In this document: positions 7,442 to 15,370 of the stretch, piece by piece
How the letters are laid out: each line of letters starts with the position of its first letter
Numbering within the stretch: position 1 is the stretch's first letter
Assembly (NCBI GenBank): GCA_046727955.1
Contig: JBKPDO010000055.1
Span: 1-21,353, forward strand
Reading direction: 5' to 3'
Origin: DASVXQ01 sp046727955
GTDB lineage: Bacteria > Actinomycetota > CALGFH01
DNA: 21,353 nt
The notes under the pieces: model-generated
The model's input: the letters and a program-made list of their open reading frames with translations, nothing else
Database searches by the model: none
Told to the model about the DNA's origin: nothing
Made by a program: the position numbers and the translations under genes

Positions 7442-8270
7442 CGCTGCTGGAGCGCGCGAACGCGGCCCACGACGTGCTCGCCGACCAGTACCCCTACACG
7501 GCGGGCAGCACCACGCTGCTGGCGCTGCTGCCCGGCTGGGCGCTCGCCGGTGGGCTGGCCGCCCTGCGCTCCCGCCTCGCCGACTCGGCGGCCCGAGGGC
7601 GCATCGCGGCCGACCTGACCCGCCGCGAGCGGGGCGAGCTCCGCGCGGGCGAGGAGGAGCTCGACCCGGCCAGCGTGGTGATCGCCGACGTCCCGCCGGG
7701 CCCGCTGGCGCGCTACCGCGGCCGCAGCCTCGCCGACAGCGCCCGCGCCGAGGGCATCGGCGCGAGCCAGGTCGTGCTGCGGTTGGTGGAGGGCGCGCCG
7801 GGCGGCGTGCCGATTGTCTGGCACGGCATGGACGAGGCCGACGTCCGCACCGTGCTGGCCCACCGCTGGTGGCGGTCGCCAGCGACGGCTGGACGGTTGA
7901 CCCTGGCCTGGGCGGCGTGCCGCACCCGCGCAGCTACGGCACGTTCGTGCGGGTGCTCGGCCGCTACGTGCGCGAGCAGCGGGTGCTGTCGCTGGAGGCG
8001 GCTGTGCGGAAGATGACCAGCATGCCAGCCTGGCGCCTGGGTCTGGCCGACCGCGGCACGATTGCTCCCGGCATGGCCGCCGACCTGGTCGTCTTCGACC
8101 CTGACCGGGTGCTTGACCGGGCCACCTACGCCCAGCCCCACGCCTTCTGCGACGGCGTCAGCCACGTCGCCGTCAACGGCCACCTGGCCATCGACGACGG
8201 CCAGGACACCAGCGTCGCCCCGGCCGGGTCCTCCGCCACCCTCCTCGCCGGCCCGGCGCCACTTGACAAC
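7442..8270 (+). pseudogene. N-acyl-D-amino-acid deacylase (amidohydrolase family), C-terminal two thirds, frameshifted
   Basis: LLERANAAHDVLADQYPYTA and GSTTLLALLPGWALAGGL start the recognisable region. They are followed by ARYRGRSLADSARAEGIGAS, HGMDEADVRTVLAH, then after one missing base near 7863 VAVASDGWTVDPGLGGVPHP, RSYGTFVRVLGRYVREQRVL, MTSMPAWRLGLADRGTIAPG and MAADLVVFDPDRVLDRATYA. These are signatures of D-aminoacylases: the DQYPYTAGS loop, the SDG catalytic aspartate region, HPRSYGTF, and the C-terminal beta-sandwich with ADLVVFDP. The roughly 250 N-terminal residues with the HxH metal site are missing, so it is inactive. The family hydrolyses N-acyl-D-amino acids. The end is set near 8270, where similarity fades; the open frame runs on to 8363. 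Confidence 0.8.
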
Positions 8271-8419
8271 CTGAAACGCCATCAGCGGTCTCCGGTCAGG
8301 TCAGGTGGTCGTGGAGGCGCGCCGTTGGTGAGCATGACGTGGCGGGCAGCCTGGTTGACATGAACAGCTCCTACACCACATGCCGGGACGCGACCCTCGG
8401 GAATCGAGTGCGACCATGG

Positions 8420-8601
8420 CCAGCTGAAGGCACGGCTTGAACCGATGCGTGGGCGCAAGCAGGACCGCAGCGGCAAGGTGATCATCGCCGGGGCAGGCGC
8501 TCGTTCAGAATCGTCGGCGCAGGCATTACGAGCTGGCCGCTGAGGAGCCGGCGACCCGGCGGCTGGCCATCGCGTTCGACGGGCTCGCCGTGGCGATCTG
8601 A
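8420..8601 (+). pseudogene. IS6-family transposase, C-terminal tail (fragment 2)
   Basis: DHGQLKARLEPMRGRKQDRS and GKVIIAG, then after a one-base shift near 8492 ALVQNRRRRHYELAAEEPAT and RRLAIAFDGLAVAI-stop at 8599-8601. It aligns with DHGRLKSRLRPMRGLKQDRN of the 18410 copy but differs at many positions, so it comes from a different, older element. The two N-terminal catalytic aspartates are gone. Confidence 0.7.
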
Positions 8602-8707
8602 TCCCCGGTCGAGGTCGGGCCTTCAGCACGCCGCGGACTGACCACCGCGACAGTGCCGCCGCGCGTCACAACGACAACATCTTGTCGATCCCGGGTCCCC
8701 AGGCCCG

Positions 8708-9103
8708 CTAGCCTGCGTGCCGCAGCCCCGCGGCCTTTGCGGCCGTCGCCGGCGACTCCCAGAACTGGGTCGGCGCGTCGATTGCGCACTTGACCAGTAC
8801 CGTCTTGCCGTTCACGGGTGCGACATGCCCGGTTGAGGTCCAGGTGAACACGCGGACGAGGATCCCGTGGGACTGCAGCACGGTGATGACGCTGAGCGGG
8901 CCGTACGGACCGCCAAGCGGGGACCGTCCCGAGCAGAGCGCGTTGTGCAGGCTGTCGTCCGAGCCGCCGAGCACGTTGATGCCGGCGTACCCGCTGGCCG
9001 GGATGACGGTGAATGTGTAGATCCGCGTCTCCTCAGTCGGCGTCGGCGTCTGGCTCCCTGCCGGGGCAACGCTGACGAGCCCAGCGAGCAGCCCCACCAG
9101 CAT
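8708..9103 (-). CDS. Small secreted protein of unknown function
   Basis: The 131-residue frame starts at ATG 9103 with LVGLLAGLVSVAPAGSQTPT, a hydrophobic core followed by Ala/Gly and a TPTPTEET linker, as in an exported protein. The mature part is beta-rich, with two cysteines (NALCSGRS and LVKCAID) that may pair, and ends SPATAAKAAGLRHAG. I do not recognise the family. Upstream of 9103 the same frame stays open and reads RRRHFQASTSPLPALLLM, which would complete a positively charged signal-peptide N-region. A good ribosome binding site (GGAGG) with an ATG exists at 9208-9210, but one frame away. The true start may lie there with a one-base error in between. Confidence 0.55.
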   Translation of the reverse strand: MLVGLLAGLVSVAPAGSQTPTPTEETRIYTFTVIPASGYAGINVLGGSDDSLHNALCSGRSPLGGPYGPLSVITVLQSHGILVRVFTWTSTGHVAPVNGKTVLVKCAIDAPTQFWESPATAAKAAGLRHAG

Positions 9104-9474
9104 CAGCAGTAACGCTGGTAATGGCGAGGTACTTGCCTGGAAATGTCGGCGTCTCAGCGCCCGGGGTGCTCCTGACCGTCCGGGCGGTCGCCGATCACGA
9201 CTTCGCTCATCGTCCCGCCTCCGTCCTCACCGCTTCATCGGGGCCACCAGCGATGCTCGCACCGCGGCTGTGGCATTGGTTGAGGCGAAGGTCCCGCCCA
9301 GCGCGGGACAACTTCCTCTCCCCCCTTTCAGCGGGCGAAGGAGGATCACGCGGCCACGTCGACCTCCGCGCGGAGCCCCTGGGGTGCACAAATTCGGTCT
9401 CACGCTGCCGCAGCCCCGTATTCGTAGAGGAGTCCGCCGCGCACGTCGCACCGTCGGACGGATCGGACCGACAA
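9104..9474. other. Intergenic stretch with a misframed start and a hairpin
   Basis: On the reverse strand ATG 9208-9210, with GGAGG 7 nt upstream, begins MSEVVIGDRPDGQEHPGR-stop and probably belongs to the secreted-protein gene. GTCCCGC (9291-9297) and GCGGGAC (9303-9309) form a 7-bp stem with a 5-nt loop. Nothing else is recognisable. Confidence 0.4.
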
Positions 9475-9488
9475 GGCGGGTGCCCGCC
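9475..9488 (-). terminator. Possible hairpin terminator after the 9500-9850 gene
   Basis: GGCGGG and CCCGCC form a 6-bp stem 11 bases beyond the stop codon, read on the reverse strand and followed by TTGTC. The loop is only 2 nt and the T-run is weak, so this is tentative. Confidence 0.3.
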
Positions 9489-9499
9489 CCTGTGCGAGC

Positions 9500-9850
9500 T
9501 CAGGCGCTCTTGTTGTCCAGGTACTGGAGTAGCTCGTGAGCGGCGAGCTCGATCTCCTTGTGACGCCACTCGGCCGCCCGGTAGTGACAGGCGATGATGC
9601 CCGTCCGGTGGATCCGACGAAGGTCGCCGTAGACGAACGCGTAGCGTGCCTTGGTCTGGTCCGCTGCTCCGTCCGTCAGCCCGAGGTGCCACTCGGCGTA
9701 CTCATCCCACGAATGTGACTTGAGGAACTTGTTCTGGGCGTCGGCGCGTGGCTGAACCTCGCCCCAGTCGCTGTCGAGGACGTACTGGCGCGCGTCGATC
9801 AGCCGCTTCGCATGGGCGACGGCGCGCTCATTGAGGGTGTACGAGGCCAT
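9500..9850 (-). CDS. Conserved actinobacterial hypothetical protein
   Basis: An intact gene of 116 residues. It reads MASYTLNERAVAHAKRLIDA, RQYVLDSDWGEVQPRADAQN, HSWDEYAEWHLGLTDGA and ARYAFVYGDLRRIHRTGIIA. Very similar short proteins occur widely in actinobacteria without assigned function. It is soluble and rich in aromatic and charged residues, with no signal peptide or membrane segment. ATG 9850 lacks a Shine-Dalgarno sequence, but TATACT lies 7 nt upstream, so the mRNA is probably leaderless. It is a single gene with its own promoter and no sign of damage. Confidence 0.85.
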   Translation of the reverse strand: MASYTLNERAVAHAKRLIDARQYVLDSDWGEVQPRADAQNKFLKSHSWDEYAEWHLGLTDGAADQTKARYAFVYGDLRRIHRTGIIACHYRAAEWRHKEIELAAHELLQYLDNKSA

Positions 9851-9857
9851 CCCCGGC

Positions 9858-9863
9858 AGTATA
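9858..9863 (-). promoter_or_regulatory. -10 element TATACT, leaderless start
   Basis: TATACT on the reverse strand ends 7 nt before ATG 9850, placing the expected transcription start at the A of the ATG or one base before it. A weak -35 candidate (TGCTCG) sits 17 bp further upstream. Leaderless mRNAs are common in actinobacteria. Confidence 0.45.
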
Positions 9864-9892
9864 AGACCGGACGTCCGAATCGAGCAGACGCC

Positions 9893-9985
9893 TGGAGTTG
9901 ACCCGGTTTGGTTTGGTGGACACCCAAGATGAGGGCCTGCCCTCGAGATGGGAGTCCGATGCCACGACCACGCCGGTTCTTGCCG
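9893..9985 (+). mobile_element. Possible IS3-family left-end remnant
   Basis: TGGAGTTGACCCGGTTTGGT followed by TTGGTGGACACC resembles the ends of IS3-family elements, and 35 bases later ATG 9959 starts MPRPRRF, like IS3 OrfA proteins. Within about ten codons the similarity is lost, and no transposase core follows. The call rests on recalled end sequences. Confidence 0.35.
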
Positions 9986-10142
9986 CCGGCCAGCCGAGCG
10001 CCGCGCTCGGGTCGACCCGAAACCGCGGGTAGTCCGGGTCGGGTGGCGGGGAGGTCACCACCACCTGCCCTACGACCCGGGCGGCCGCGGCTCCGCAGGG
10101 CGAGGCCACGGCCGCGCCGCGCCCTTGGTTGGGCGGTCAGGG

Positions 10143-10505
10143 CTACTTGAGCTCGATACGGAAGGCCCCGTAGACGTGGCCGTCGATGTTCTCCACCGAA
10201 TGCGGCCCTTCGGGATCAAGCCAGCCGACCCGCGGGCCGGGCGCAGCGGGTGACGGCTGCTCGGGTGAGGTGAACGTCAGGCTATCGCCGGTGTAGTAGC
10301 GGATCCGCGCCGGCCGGTGGACCACCATGACGCTCGGCCAGCGGTGGGTGTGCGCTGGCTCCCGCTCGCCGGGGGCGATGGTCACCTCCAGCACCCGGGT
10401 GGTCTCGTTCTCGAGCACCACGCGGTGGGAGCCGGGCGCGGCCACGACCGCGTCGAGCGAGTCGGGCCACGGCCAGCCGCCCGGCTCCTTGGCTGTGCCC
10501 TCCAT
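10143..10505 (-). CDS. Small cupin-fold protein
   Basis: An intact gene of 120 residues. The start ATG 10505 is chosen over longer options because GGGAGGGGG lies 8 nt upstream and the protein is colinear with single-domain cupins. HRVVLENETTRVLEVTIAPG and EREPAHTHRWPSVMVV give the first cupin motif with AHTHRW supplying metal-binding His residues. The second half, with PEGPHSVENIDGHVYGAFRI, carries a His at the second-motif position. It is likely a cytoplasmic metal-binding or sugar/keto-acid-binding protein; the substrate is unknown. The 5' neighbour is a broken HTH-repeat gene, so it is monocistronic. Confidence 0.75.
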   Translation of the reverse strand: MEGTAKEPGGWPWPDSLDAVVAAPGSHRVVLENETTRVLEVTIAPGEREPAHTHRWPSVMVVHRPARIRYYTGDSLTFTSPEQPSPAAPGPRVGWLDPEGPHSVENIDGHVYGAFRIELK

Positions 10506-10740
10506 CCGCACGACCCCCTCCCGCAGGTTGGATTCCCGGGCCGAGGCAGATCGCAGTCCCCACAGGCAGGCTGCAGACGATTCCGCGCCACAGCGTACAG
10601 GCCGCGCGAACCCCGCACGCTCGCCCACGTCACGACGATCGCCGGGTTCATCGCTGAGGACCGACCGCCCTGCGCCAGGCCAGTGCCGTGCTCTCGTTCG
10701 ACTTCGACGGGAAGCCCTGCCCGACACCCCAGCCCGTAGG

Positions 10741-10909
10741 GTAGGTAGATGCGTTCACGCAGCTCAGGGTGGCCAAAGAGAAGAGACCCGAGCTGGCCGC
10801 GGGCGTTGCCCATGCGCGTGGGCTCCCCCCATCCCCGAGTGCGCCGGGACCACTGCTGCCCTGATAGGAGCAGATCTCCCGGAGTGGTGGGGCTCCCGGC
10901 ACGACCAAA
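10741..10909 (+). repeat. Repeat A: structured repeat, left arm of an inverted pair
   Basis: CCCGTAGG then GTAGGTAGATGCGTTCACGC and AGCTC begin the unit. After a region absent from copy B come GCCCATGCGCGTGGGC (a perfect hairpin) and GCGCCGGGACCACTG, CTGCCCTGAT, AGATCTCCCGG. ACCACT and AGTGGT, and CCGGGA and TCCCGG, can pair within the unit. The same order of motifs occurs on the other strand at 11579-11292. This could be a group II intron 5' domain or a long terminal inverted repeat. Confidence 0.6.
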
Positions 10910-10921
10910 GCATGGGTAACT

Positions 10922-11229
10922 CTGCGACCAGCAGAAACACAACGTCAGCTGGTCATCCAGGGCGGGTTCCTGGTCGACGACGGCCGCACCAGACGACTGG
11001 AGCAGCACGCCCGTCAGCTCGGGTTCCGCGACTTGCGCAGCTACCTGCAGAGCCGCTGCGACACCGGGCACAACGTCCCCCGGCTCGCCCAGGAACTCGG
11101 CGAGTCCGAGTGGACCATCACCAAGACGCTGGCCACGCTGGGAGTCGTGCTGCCCCCACGGCCTGAGCGGCTGGCACTGCAGCGACGCCGCTATGCCGAG
11201 GAGCGTATCGCCACGCGGGTTCGCGAGCT
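10922..11229 (+). pseudogene. Multi-repeat HTH protein (GF-DL-YL family), copy 3, first units
   Basis: One open frame reads RRLEQHARQLGFRDLRSYLQ, SRCDTGHNVPRLAQELGESE, WTITKTLATLGVVLPPRPER and LALQRRRYAEERIATRVREL. The RRLxxxAxxLGFxDL opening matches copy 2 (RRLHDRANSLGFPDL), and the ELG HTH core is clear. After VREL a new LGF unit is expected, but the frame runs into repeat B instead. No ATG with a ribosome binding site precedes it in frame; it runs back into repeat A. The gene is truncated on both sides, exactly between the two inverted repeats. Confidence 0.55.
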
Positions 11230-11291
11230 CTGGGTCGGCCCGCAGACCAACCCCGGCTCAACCGCTTGTAGCCGTCGTCAACTTCCCCATG

Positions 11292-11579
11292 GTCGCCACC
11301 GGCGCCCCGCCGCTCCGGGGAGATCCGCCGTCATCAGGGCATCAGTGGTCCCGGCGCACTGGGGGGCGGGGGAGCCCGTGCGCATGGGCAACGCCGGACA
11401 GAAGGACATCGGCCGGGTCGAAGCCGGTCCTGGCCTCGACGTCGTGATGCGGCCGGCCGCAACGAGCCTCAAGGTGGTCGTGGAGCCAGGCGGTCGTCAC
11501 GGGTGGGCGGTGCCTGGATACGATCGGCTCGGTGTCTCCCGTAGGAATACCCGCGAGCTGCGTGAACGCATTTACGCAC
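11292..11579 (-). repeat. Repeat B: structured repeat, right arm of an inverted pair
   Basis: Read on the reverse strand from 11579: GTGCGTAAATGCGTTCACGC, AGCTCGCGGGTATTCC, about 150 bases not found in copy A, then GTTGCCCATGCGCACGGGCT, CAGTGCGCCGGGACCACTGA, TGCCCTGATG and GGATCTCCCCGG. The flank before GTGCG is CCCGTGGG. CCTACGGG about 35 nt inside can pair with CCCGTAGG or CCCGTGGG flanks. Confidence 0.6.
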
Positions 11580-11625
11580 CCCACGGGATCGTCCGTTCCG
11601 GTGACATGATCTCCGCTTACCACGG

Positions 11626-11664
11626 GGCGTCCTGCGCGACAATGCCGAGCGTCTCTTCGGTTGG
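11626..11664 (+). pseudogene. Possible amidohydrolase C-terminal scrap
   Basis: GVLRDNAERLFGW resembles the (I/V)L..NAxRLxG end of TatD/amidohydrolase-2 proteins. It is only 13 residues, so the identification is weak. The rest of 11580-11790 holds nothing recognisable. Confidence 0.25.
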
Positions 11665-11790
11665 ATCAAGCGGGGCCTGAGGCCACCGGCCGCCTCGGAG
11701 GTTCGACGGCTCCGAGACGGCCGGGTGGCGGGGCCGAGCTCATGGCCAAGGCACGTGGTTGCTAGCCCGATTCGTGCGCCCGTTCAAGGG

Positions 11791-13302
11791 TCAGAAGGCG
11801 GTAGGTCGGGGCGCCCCGGGGCGAGCCGGCCGTGCGTGGCCGCGGACGACCTGCTTCCCGGCGCGGATGCCGCCTCCATTCACCCGCACATTGGCCGTGT
11901 ACATGTCCTCGTGGAGCAGGCCGCCCGCGGGCGCGCCCGCCACCGCAAAGAACGGAAATGCCCGGGGCGTGCCGGGCACGATCGAGGTCGAGATGTAGTC
12001 ACCGGCCATGTACCCCGATGCCGTCAGCGCCAGCCAGGTGACGTTCATCGGACCGGCGAGGTGGACGGGCCTGCTCCAGCTGCGGCCTGCGTTGATGGAT
12101 GACACGTAGCCGACGTGCAGCTGGCAGCTGTCCACCGTGCAGTTGGTCTGCGGATAGTAATAGTAGGCAAGCGCCAGGTGAGCGTGGCGCCCACTGGTGG
12201 TCGGGTCCACGCCGAGCCCAGGCGTGAAGTGGTCGACCATGGCGCCGACGGGGTCGATCGGCACCCGCGTCGGCGCGGTCCACCCGATGCCGTCCGCCGA
12301 GGTGCTCATCACCAGGTCGTTGGCGTTGCAGCTGGGCTCGAACCGGCAGTCACTCCACACCACGTACACCCGTCCCGACCTGTCGATCTCGGCCGTCGGG
12401 AGTGCTCCGCCGTTGCGGATGTTGGCGGCCGAGTCGTGGGAGTCGACGGTGGCGATGAGCCGGGCGGCGCTCCAGCTGGCGCCTCCGTCGGTCGACCGGA
12501 ACGCCGAGATGGTGGCCTGGCCGGTGAACGCCTCGATGGGCACGATCACCGTGCCGTCCGGCTGCACCACCGGTTGACCGCCCACGCCGATCAGGTGGTC
12601 GGCGGTGGGCCGCAGGGGACCCCACCTCTGGCCACCGTCTGTGGACGTGGTCATGAACACGATCGAGCCCTGGGTCGGATCCTCCAGCTCGGTGTAGCAG
12701 TTGCCGTAGAACGGGCTGCGCGGCGAGTTGTCGCAGACGGTCCAGTTCTTGTCGAGGAACTCGTTTTGGGCGGCGATCGTGACCGGGGCGCTCCAGTCCG
12801 TGCCATTCCTGGAGCGGCTTACCAGCAGGTCCACCACGGAGTTGGAGGTGATGCTGGGAGCGGCCAGGAACGAGATGAGCCAGGTGTGGTCGCGGGCATC
12901 GTAGGCGACCGACGGGTCGCTGGTTCGGGCATAGGTCCCCGGCGGGGAGGCGCTGATGGTCGTTGCCGGCAGGAAGCCGTGCTGCCAGGCCCTGCCGCCG
13001 TCGTGGGACGTCGCCCAGCCGATGTTGGCGGCGGCGCCGATGAAGACGCGCCCCACCTGAAAGGCCGACACGATGGTCGACCCGGACGCGAACGAGTCCG
13101 GCTCGACCTCCGTTTGGTGCGCCGAGAACGAGTTCGTGTACGGGTCGGTGCTTAGCCGGGTCAGCGACGGTCCGGCGGCGGCCGCAGGCCCGGCGACGGT
13201 GCCGACGAGCGTGGACACAAGCAGGCCGCCGCCAACCGCGACGGTCAGCCTGGTCCGAACGCTGCGTACCGGGGCGCCCAATCGCCAGTGCATCATCCAC
13301 AT
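11791..13302 (-). CDS. Secreted BNR/Asp-box repeat protein (sialidase-like beta-propeller)
   Basis: An intact gene of 503 residues. ATG 13302 is preceded by GGGAG at 7 nt. A long signal peptide follows: charged MWMMHWRLGAPVRSVRTR, hydrophobic LTVAVGGGLLVSTLVGTVAG and a PAAAAG cleavage region. The mature part has repeated Asp-box motifs: SHDGGRAWQ, STDGGQRWG, STDGGASWS, SADGIGWT and a degenerate INAGRSWS. It is a six-bladed propeller of the exo-alpha-sialidase/BNR type that probably acts outside the cell on, or binds, glycans or other polymers. I see no FRIP motif or arginine triad that would prove sialidase activity, so the function stays general. Cysteine-rich stretches (TVCDNSPRSPFYGNCY, DCRFEPSCNAND) suggest disulphides. 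There is no operon partner. Confidence 0.8.
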   Translation of the reverse strand: MWMMHWRLGAPVRSVRTRLTVAVGGGLLVSTLVGTVAGPAAAAGPSLTRLSTDPYTNSFSAHQTEVEPDSFASGSTIVSAFQVGRVFIGAAANIGWATSHDGGRAWQHGFLPATTISASPPGTYARTSDPSVAYDARDHTWLISFLAAPSITSNSVVDLLVSRSRNGTDWSAPVTIAAQNEFLDKNWTVCDNSPRSPFYGNCYTELEDPTQGSIVFMTTSTDGGQRWGPLRPTADHLIGVGGQPVVQPDGTVIVPIEAFTGQATISAFRSTDGGASWSAARLIATVDSHDSAANIRNGGALPTAEIDRSGRVYVVWSDCRFEPSCNANDLVMSTSADGIGWTAPTRVPIDPVGAMVDHFTPGLGVDPTTSGRHAHLALAYYYYPQTNCTVDSCQLHVGYVSSINAGRSWSRPVHLAGPMNVTWLALTASGYMAGDYISTSIVPGTPRAFPFFAVAGAPAGGLLHEDMYTANVRVNGGGIRAGKQVVRGHARPARPGAPRPTAF

Positions 13303-13491
13303 GCTGCGCTCCCTTGCGGCTACGGCGAGATAGGGGTGCCAGGAGGCTGCAGGCAACCCGGCGGAGCACGAGCGGCGACGGCCGGCGACACGGCTGGCTC
13401 AGGGCACCATCCGGGGCCCCAGTTGTCAAGTCAGCGCGTCGCGCGCCTCACGCCCAGCTGTCCGGGGCTTGACACGGAGCAGGCCCGCCCC

Positions 13492-13701
13492 TGAGCTTCC
13501 CCCGCTTTCTCGGAGGCTTTCGAACCTGGTCCACTGGGACCTTGGACAAGGAGGAAGCCTTCGATGGCAGCACCACGCAAGTACCAGCACGCCGAGCGTG
13601 GTGCGGACCCGCTGGGGTCTGGTGCGCAGGGGCTTGTCCATGGCGGCGGCCTCCCTGACCGATTCTCGCACTTCCTGCATCGCGGTTGGGGGGTGCGGTG
13701 A
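13492..13701 (+). other. 45-codon reading frame with strong ribosome binding site, possibly an IS3-type remnant
   Basis: AAGGAGG lies 9 nt before ATG 13564, which starts MAAPRKYQHAERGADPLGSG and ends at TGA 13699-13701. The stop overlaps the GTG start of the next gene as GTGA, the arrangement of translationally coupled genes. MAAPRKY also resembles IS3-type OrfA starts, and the leader TGAGCTTCCCCCGCTTTCTC looks like an element end. It is either a short leader gene for the DUF5131 gene or a transposon scrap that happens to donate its signals. Confidence 0.35.
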
Positions 13702-13961
13702 GCACCGCCACCACGATCGAGTGGACCAAGACCACGTGGAATCCGACGACCGGCTGCGACCGGATCTCGCCCGGGTGCGACCACTGCTATGCGCTGACGC
13801 TGGTCAAGCGGCTGAAGGCGATGGGCCAGCCGAAGTATCAGACCGACGGCGACTCAAGGACGTCGGGGCCAGGGTTCGGCGTCGCGGTCCATCCCGAGGT
13901 GCTGACCGAGCCGCTGTGCTGGCGCAAGCCCAGGAAGTGCTTTGTCGACAGCATGGCCGAC
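13698..13961 (+). pseudogene. DUF5131 (phage Gp37/Gp68-like, three-Cys-motif) protein, N-terminal fragment
   Basis: GTG 13698 starts STATTIEWTKTTWNPTTGCD, RISPGCDHCYALTLVKRLKA and continues to GFGVAVHPEVLTEPLCWRKP, RKCFVDSMAD. IEWTxxTWNPxTGCxxxSPGCxxCYA is the cysteine motif of the family, which probably binds an iron-sulphur cluster and is often paired with the TcmP protein in mobile or phage-derived loci. Similarity ends abruptly after FVDSMAD, where members continue with D(L/V)FH; about 88 of the usual 240 or more residues remain. The following frame to 15341 is unrelated. No TcmP gene is present. Confidence 0.7.
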
Positions 13962-14093
13962 ACTTCTGTCGGGGTCGGGACCTCAATGCCTGCCTATCCG
14001 GAGGCATCGCTGCAGCTCGAGGATGCTGATGATCGTGCCTGCAGTGCCCACCAGGTATCGTGCACAAGCTCGCTGTCGCCGTCGACCGCGGGC

Positions 14094-15199
14094 TCAGTGC
14101 AGCCGGGCCGGGTCGACGCGGAACAGCCCAGCTGGCGCGGCCACCCACACCGCATCCCGGCCGGCCGCAAGGTCGCTGATCTCGTCGAGCTGGCCTTGCT
14201 CATCGAGGAACTCGTCGGGCTGGCCCAGCTCGCCCAGCGGAACCTCGCGCCTGGCCTGGTCGTTCAGGGGCACCAGGGTGGTGCTGCTGGTCGTCCACAC
14301 GGCGCCGTCGGCCGTCACCAGCGCTGGCCCGCCAGTGAAGGCGCGGCCCTGGAGCTGGTTGCGCCGCGGGTCAATGCGCAGCACCTCGGCGTTGGCCGGG
14401 TTACTCACCCACACCGTGTCCCGGCCGACCAGCACGTCCCCTGCCTCGCCGGCTGGCCCTTCGCGCGGCAGGCCCCCAGCCCGCCCGGGACCCTGATGGT
14501 CGCCACCACCCGGCCGCTGGTCGGGTCGAGCCGCCAGATCGGCCCGCCCCGGCCGGTCACCCACACGCCGCTGGGCCCGGCCCCGACCTCGCCGGGCAGC
14601 CCCGCCAGCCCGATGGTGGCCACCACCCGGCCGCTGGCCGGGTCGATGCGTGCCAGCCGACCCCGGGATCGGGGACCAATCGGGCCGGCGGGCCCGCAGC
14701 AGCCCACCCACACGCCGGTGGCGGTCACCGCCAGGCCCGAGGGGACCGGCAGGCGGACCCTGCGGGTCACCCGGTTGGTGTGCGGGTCGATCCGCACCAG
14801 CCCCTCGCTCGTCAAGGCCCACACCGCCCCGGCCCCGACCGCCAGTTCGCCGACCCCGCAGCCCGGTCCGCGCCGGGGGATGCCGGCCACCGTGGCCACC
14901 ACGCGGTTGCGGTGGGGGTCCACCCGGGACAGCGCGCAGCCGTGGGCGGCCCAGACCGCCTGCGGGCTGGCGGCGACCGCGCCGACCTGGTCGCCGCCAA
15001 AGGTGATCCGAGCCACCACTGGCGGCAGCGTGGTCGGCGTCGGCGGTGGCGTGACCAGCACCGGGATGCTGGTGCTGGCGTGTGGGCCGCGGGAGGATCG
15101 CAGGCCGGGGCCGGTCAGCCGGCCGACGATCGCCAAGGCGGCAAGGACCGTCGTCACGCTGAGGGTGACGATGAGCAGGCCGCGCGACGGCTTGGTCAT
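14094..15199 (-). pseudogene. Membrane-anchored or exported beta-propeller (YncE/Vgb-like), one frameshift
   Basis: ATG 15199 has GGGAG 7 nt upstream. The N-terminus MTKPSRGLLIVTLSVTTVLA and ALAIVGRLTG is a single membrane segment or uncleaved signal, followed by a Pro/Thr linker (PPPTPTTLPPVV). Then come repeats of the type VGAVAASPQAVWAAH, LSRVDPHRNRVVATVAGIP, VGAGAVWALTSEGLVRIDPH, ATGVWVG, LARIDPASGRVVATIGLAGL and GPSGVWVTGRGGPIWRLDP. After one missing base in a C-run at 14473-14477 it continues GRDTVWVSNPANAEVLRIDP, GAVWTTSSTTLVPL and AVWVAAPAGLFRVDPARLH. Adding the base gives 1107 bases, 369 codons. The family senses or binds ligands outside the cell; no precise role can be given. Confidence 0.75.
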
Positions 15200-15370
15200 C
15201 TCGAAGCTCCCATCGAAGCTCCCACTGCATTCTCGCAGCTTCCGTCCGGCCCGGACGAGCGGGGAGCGCAGCGGCGCAAGCAGCCGCAATGTCCCTGCAC
15301 GACGCGGACACCTTCTCGGTCGGTTCGGCCGCTCGGACTGATCGCCGCCAGGTGGGGTCTTGGCCGGAGC

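Noticed and set aside
9207..9692. 161-codon reverse frame overlapping the hypothetical gene
   Set aside because: It overlaps the well-supported 9500-9850 gene in another frame and has an arginine/proline-rich shadow composition.
11999..13155. Long forward and reverse open frames overlapping the BNR-repeat gene
   Set aside because: They are shadow frames of the secreted propeller gene; they have no family resemblance and no ribosome binding site.
13962..15341. Forward frame continuing the DUF5131 gene to 551 codons
   Set aside because: After position 13961 it is antisense to the propeller gene and has no similarity to DUF5131.
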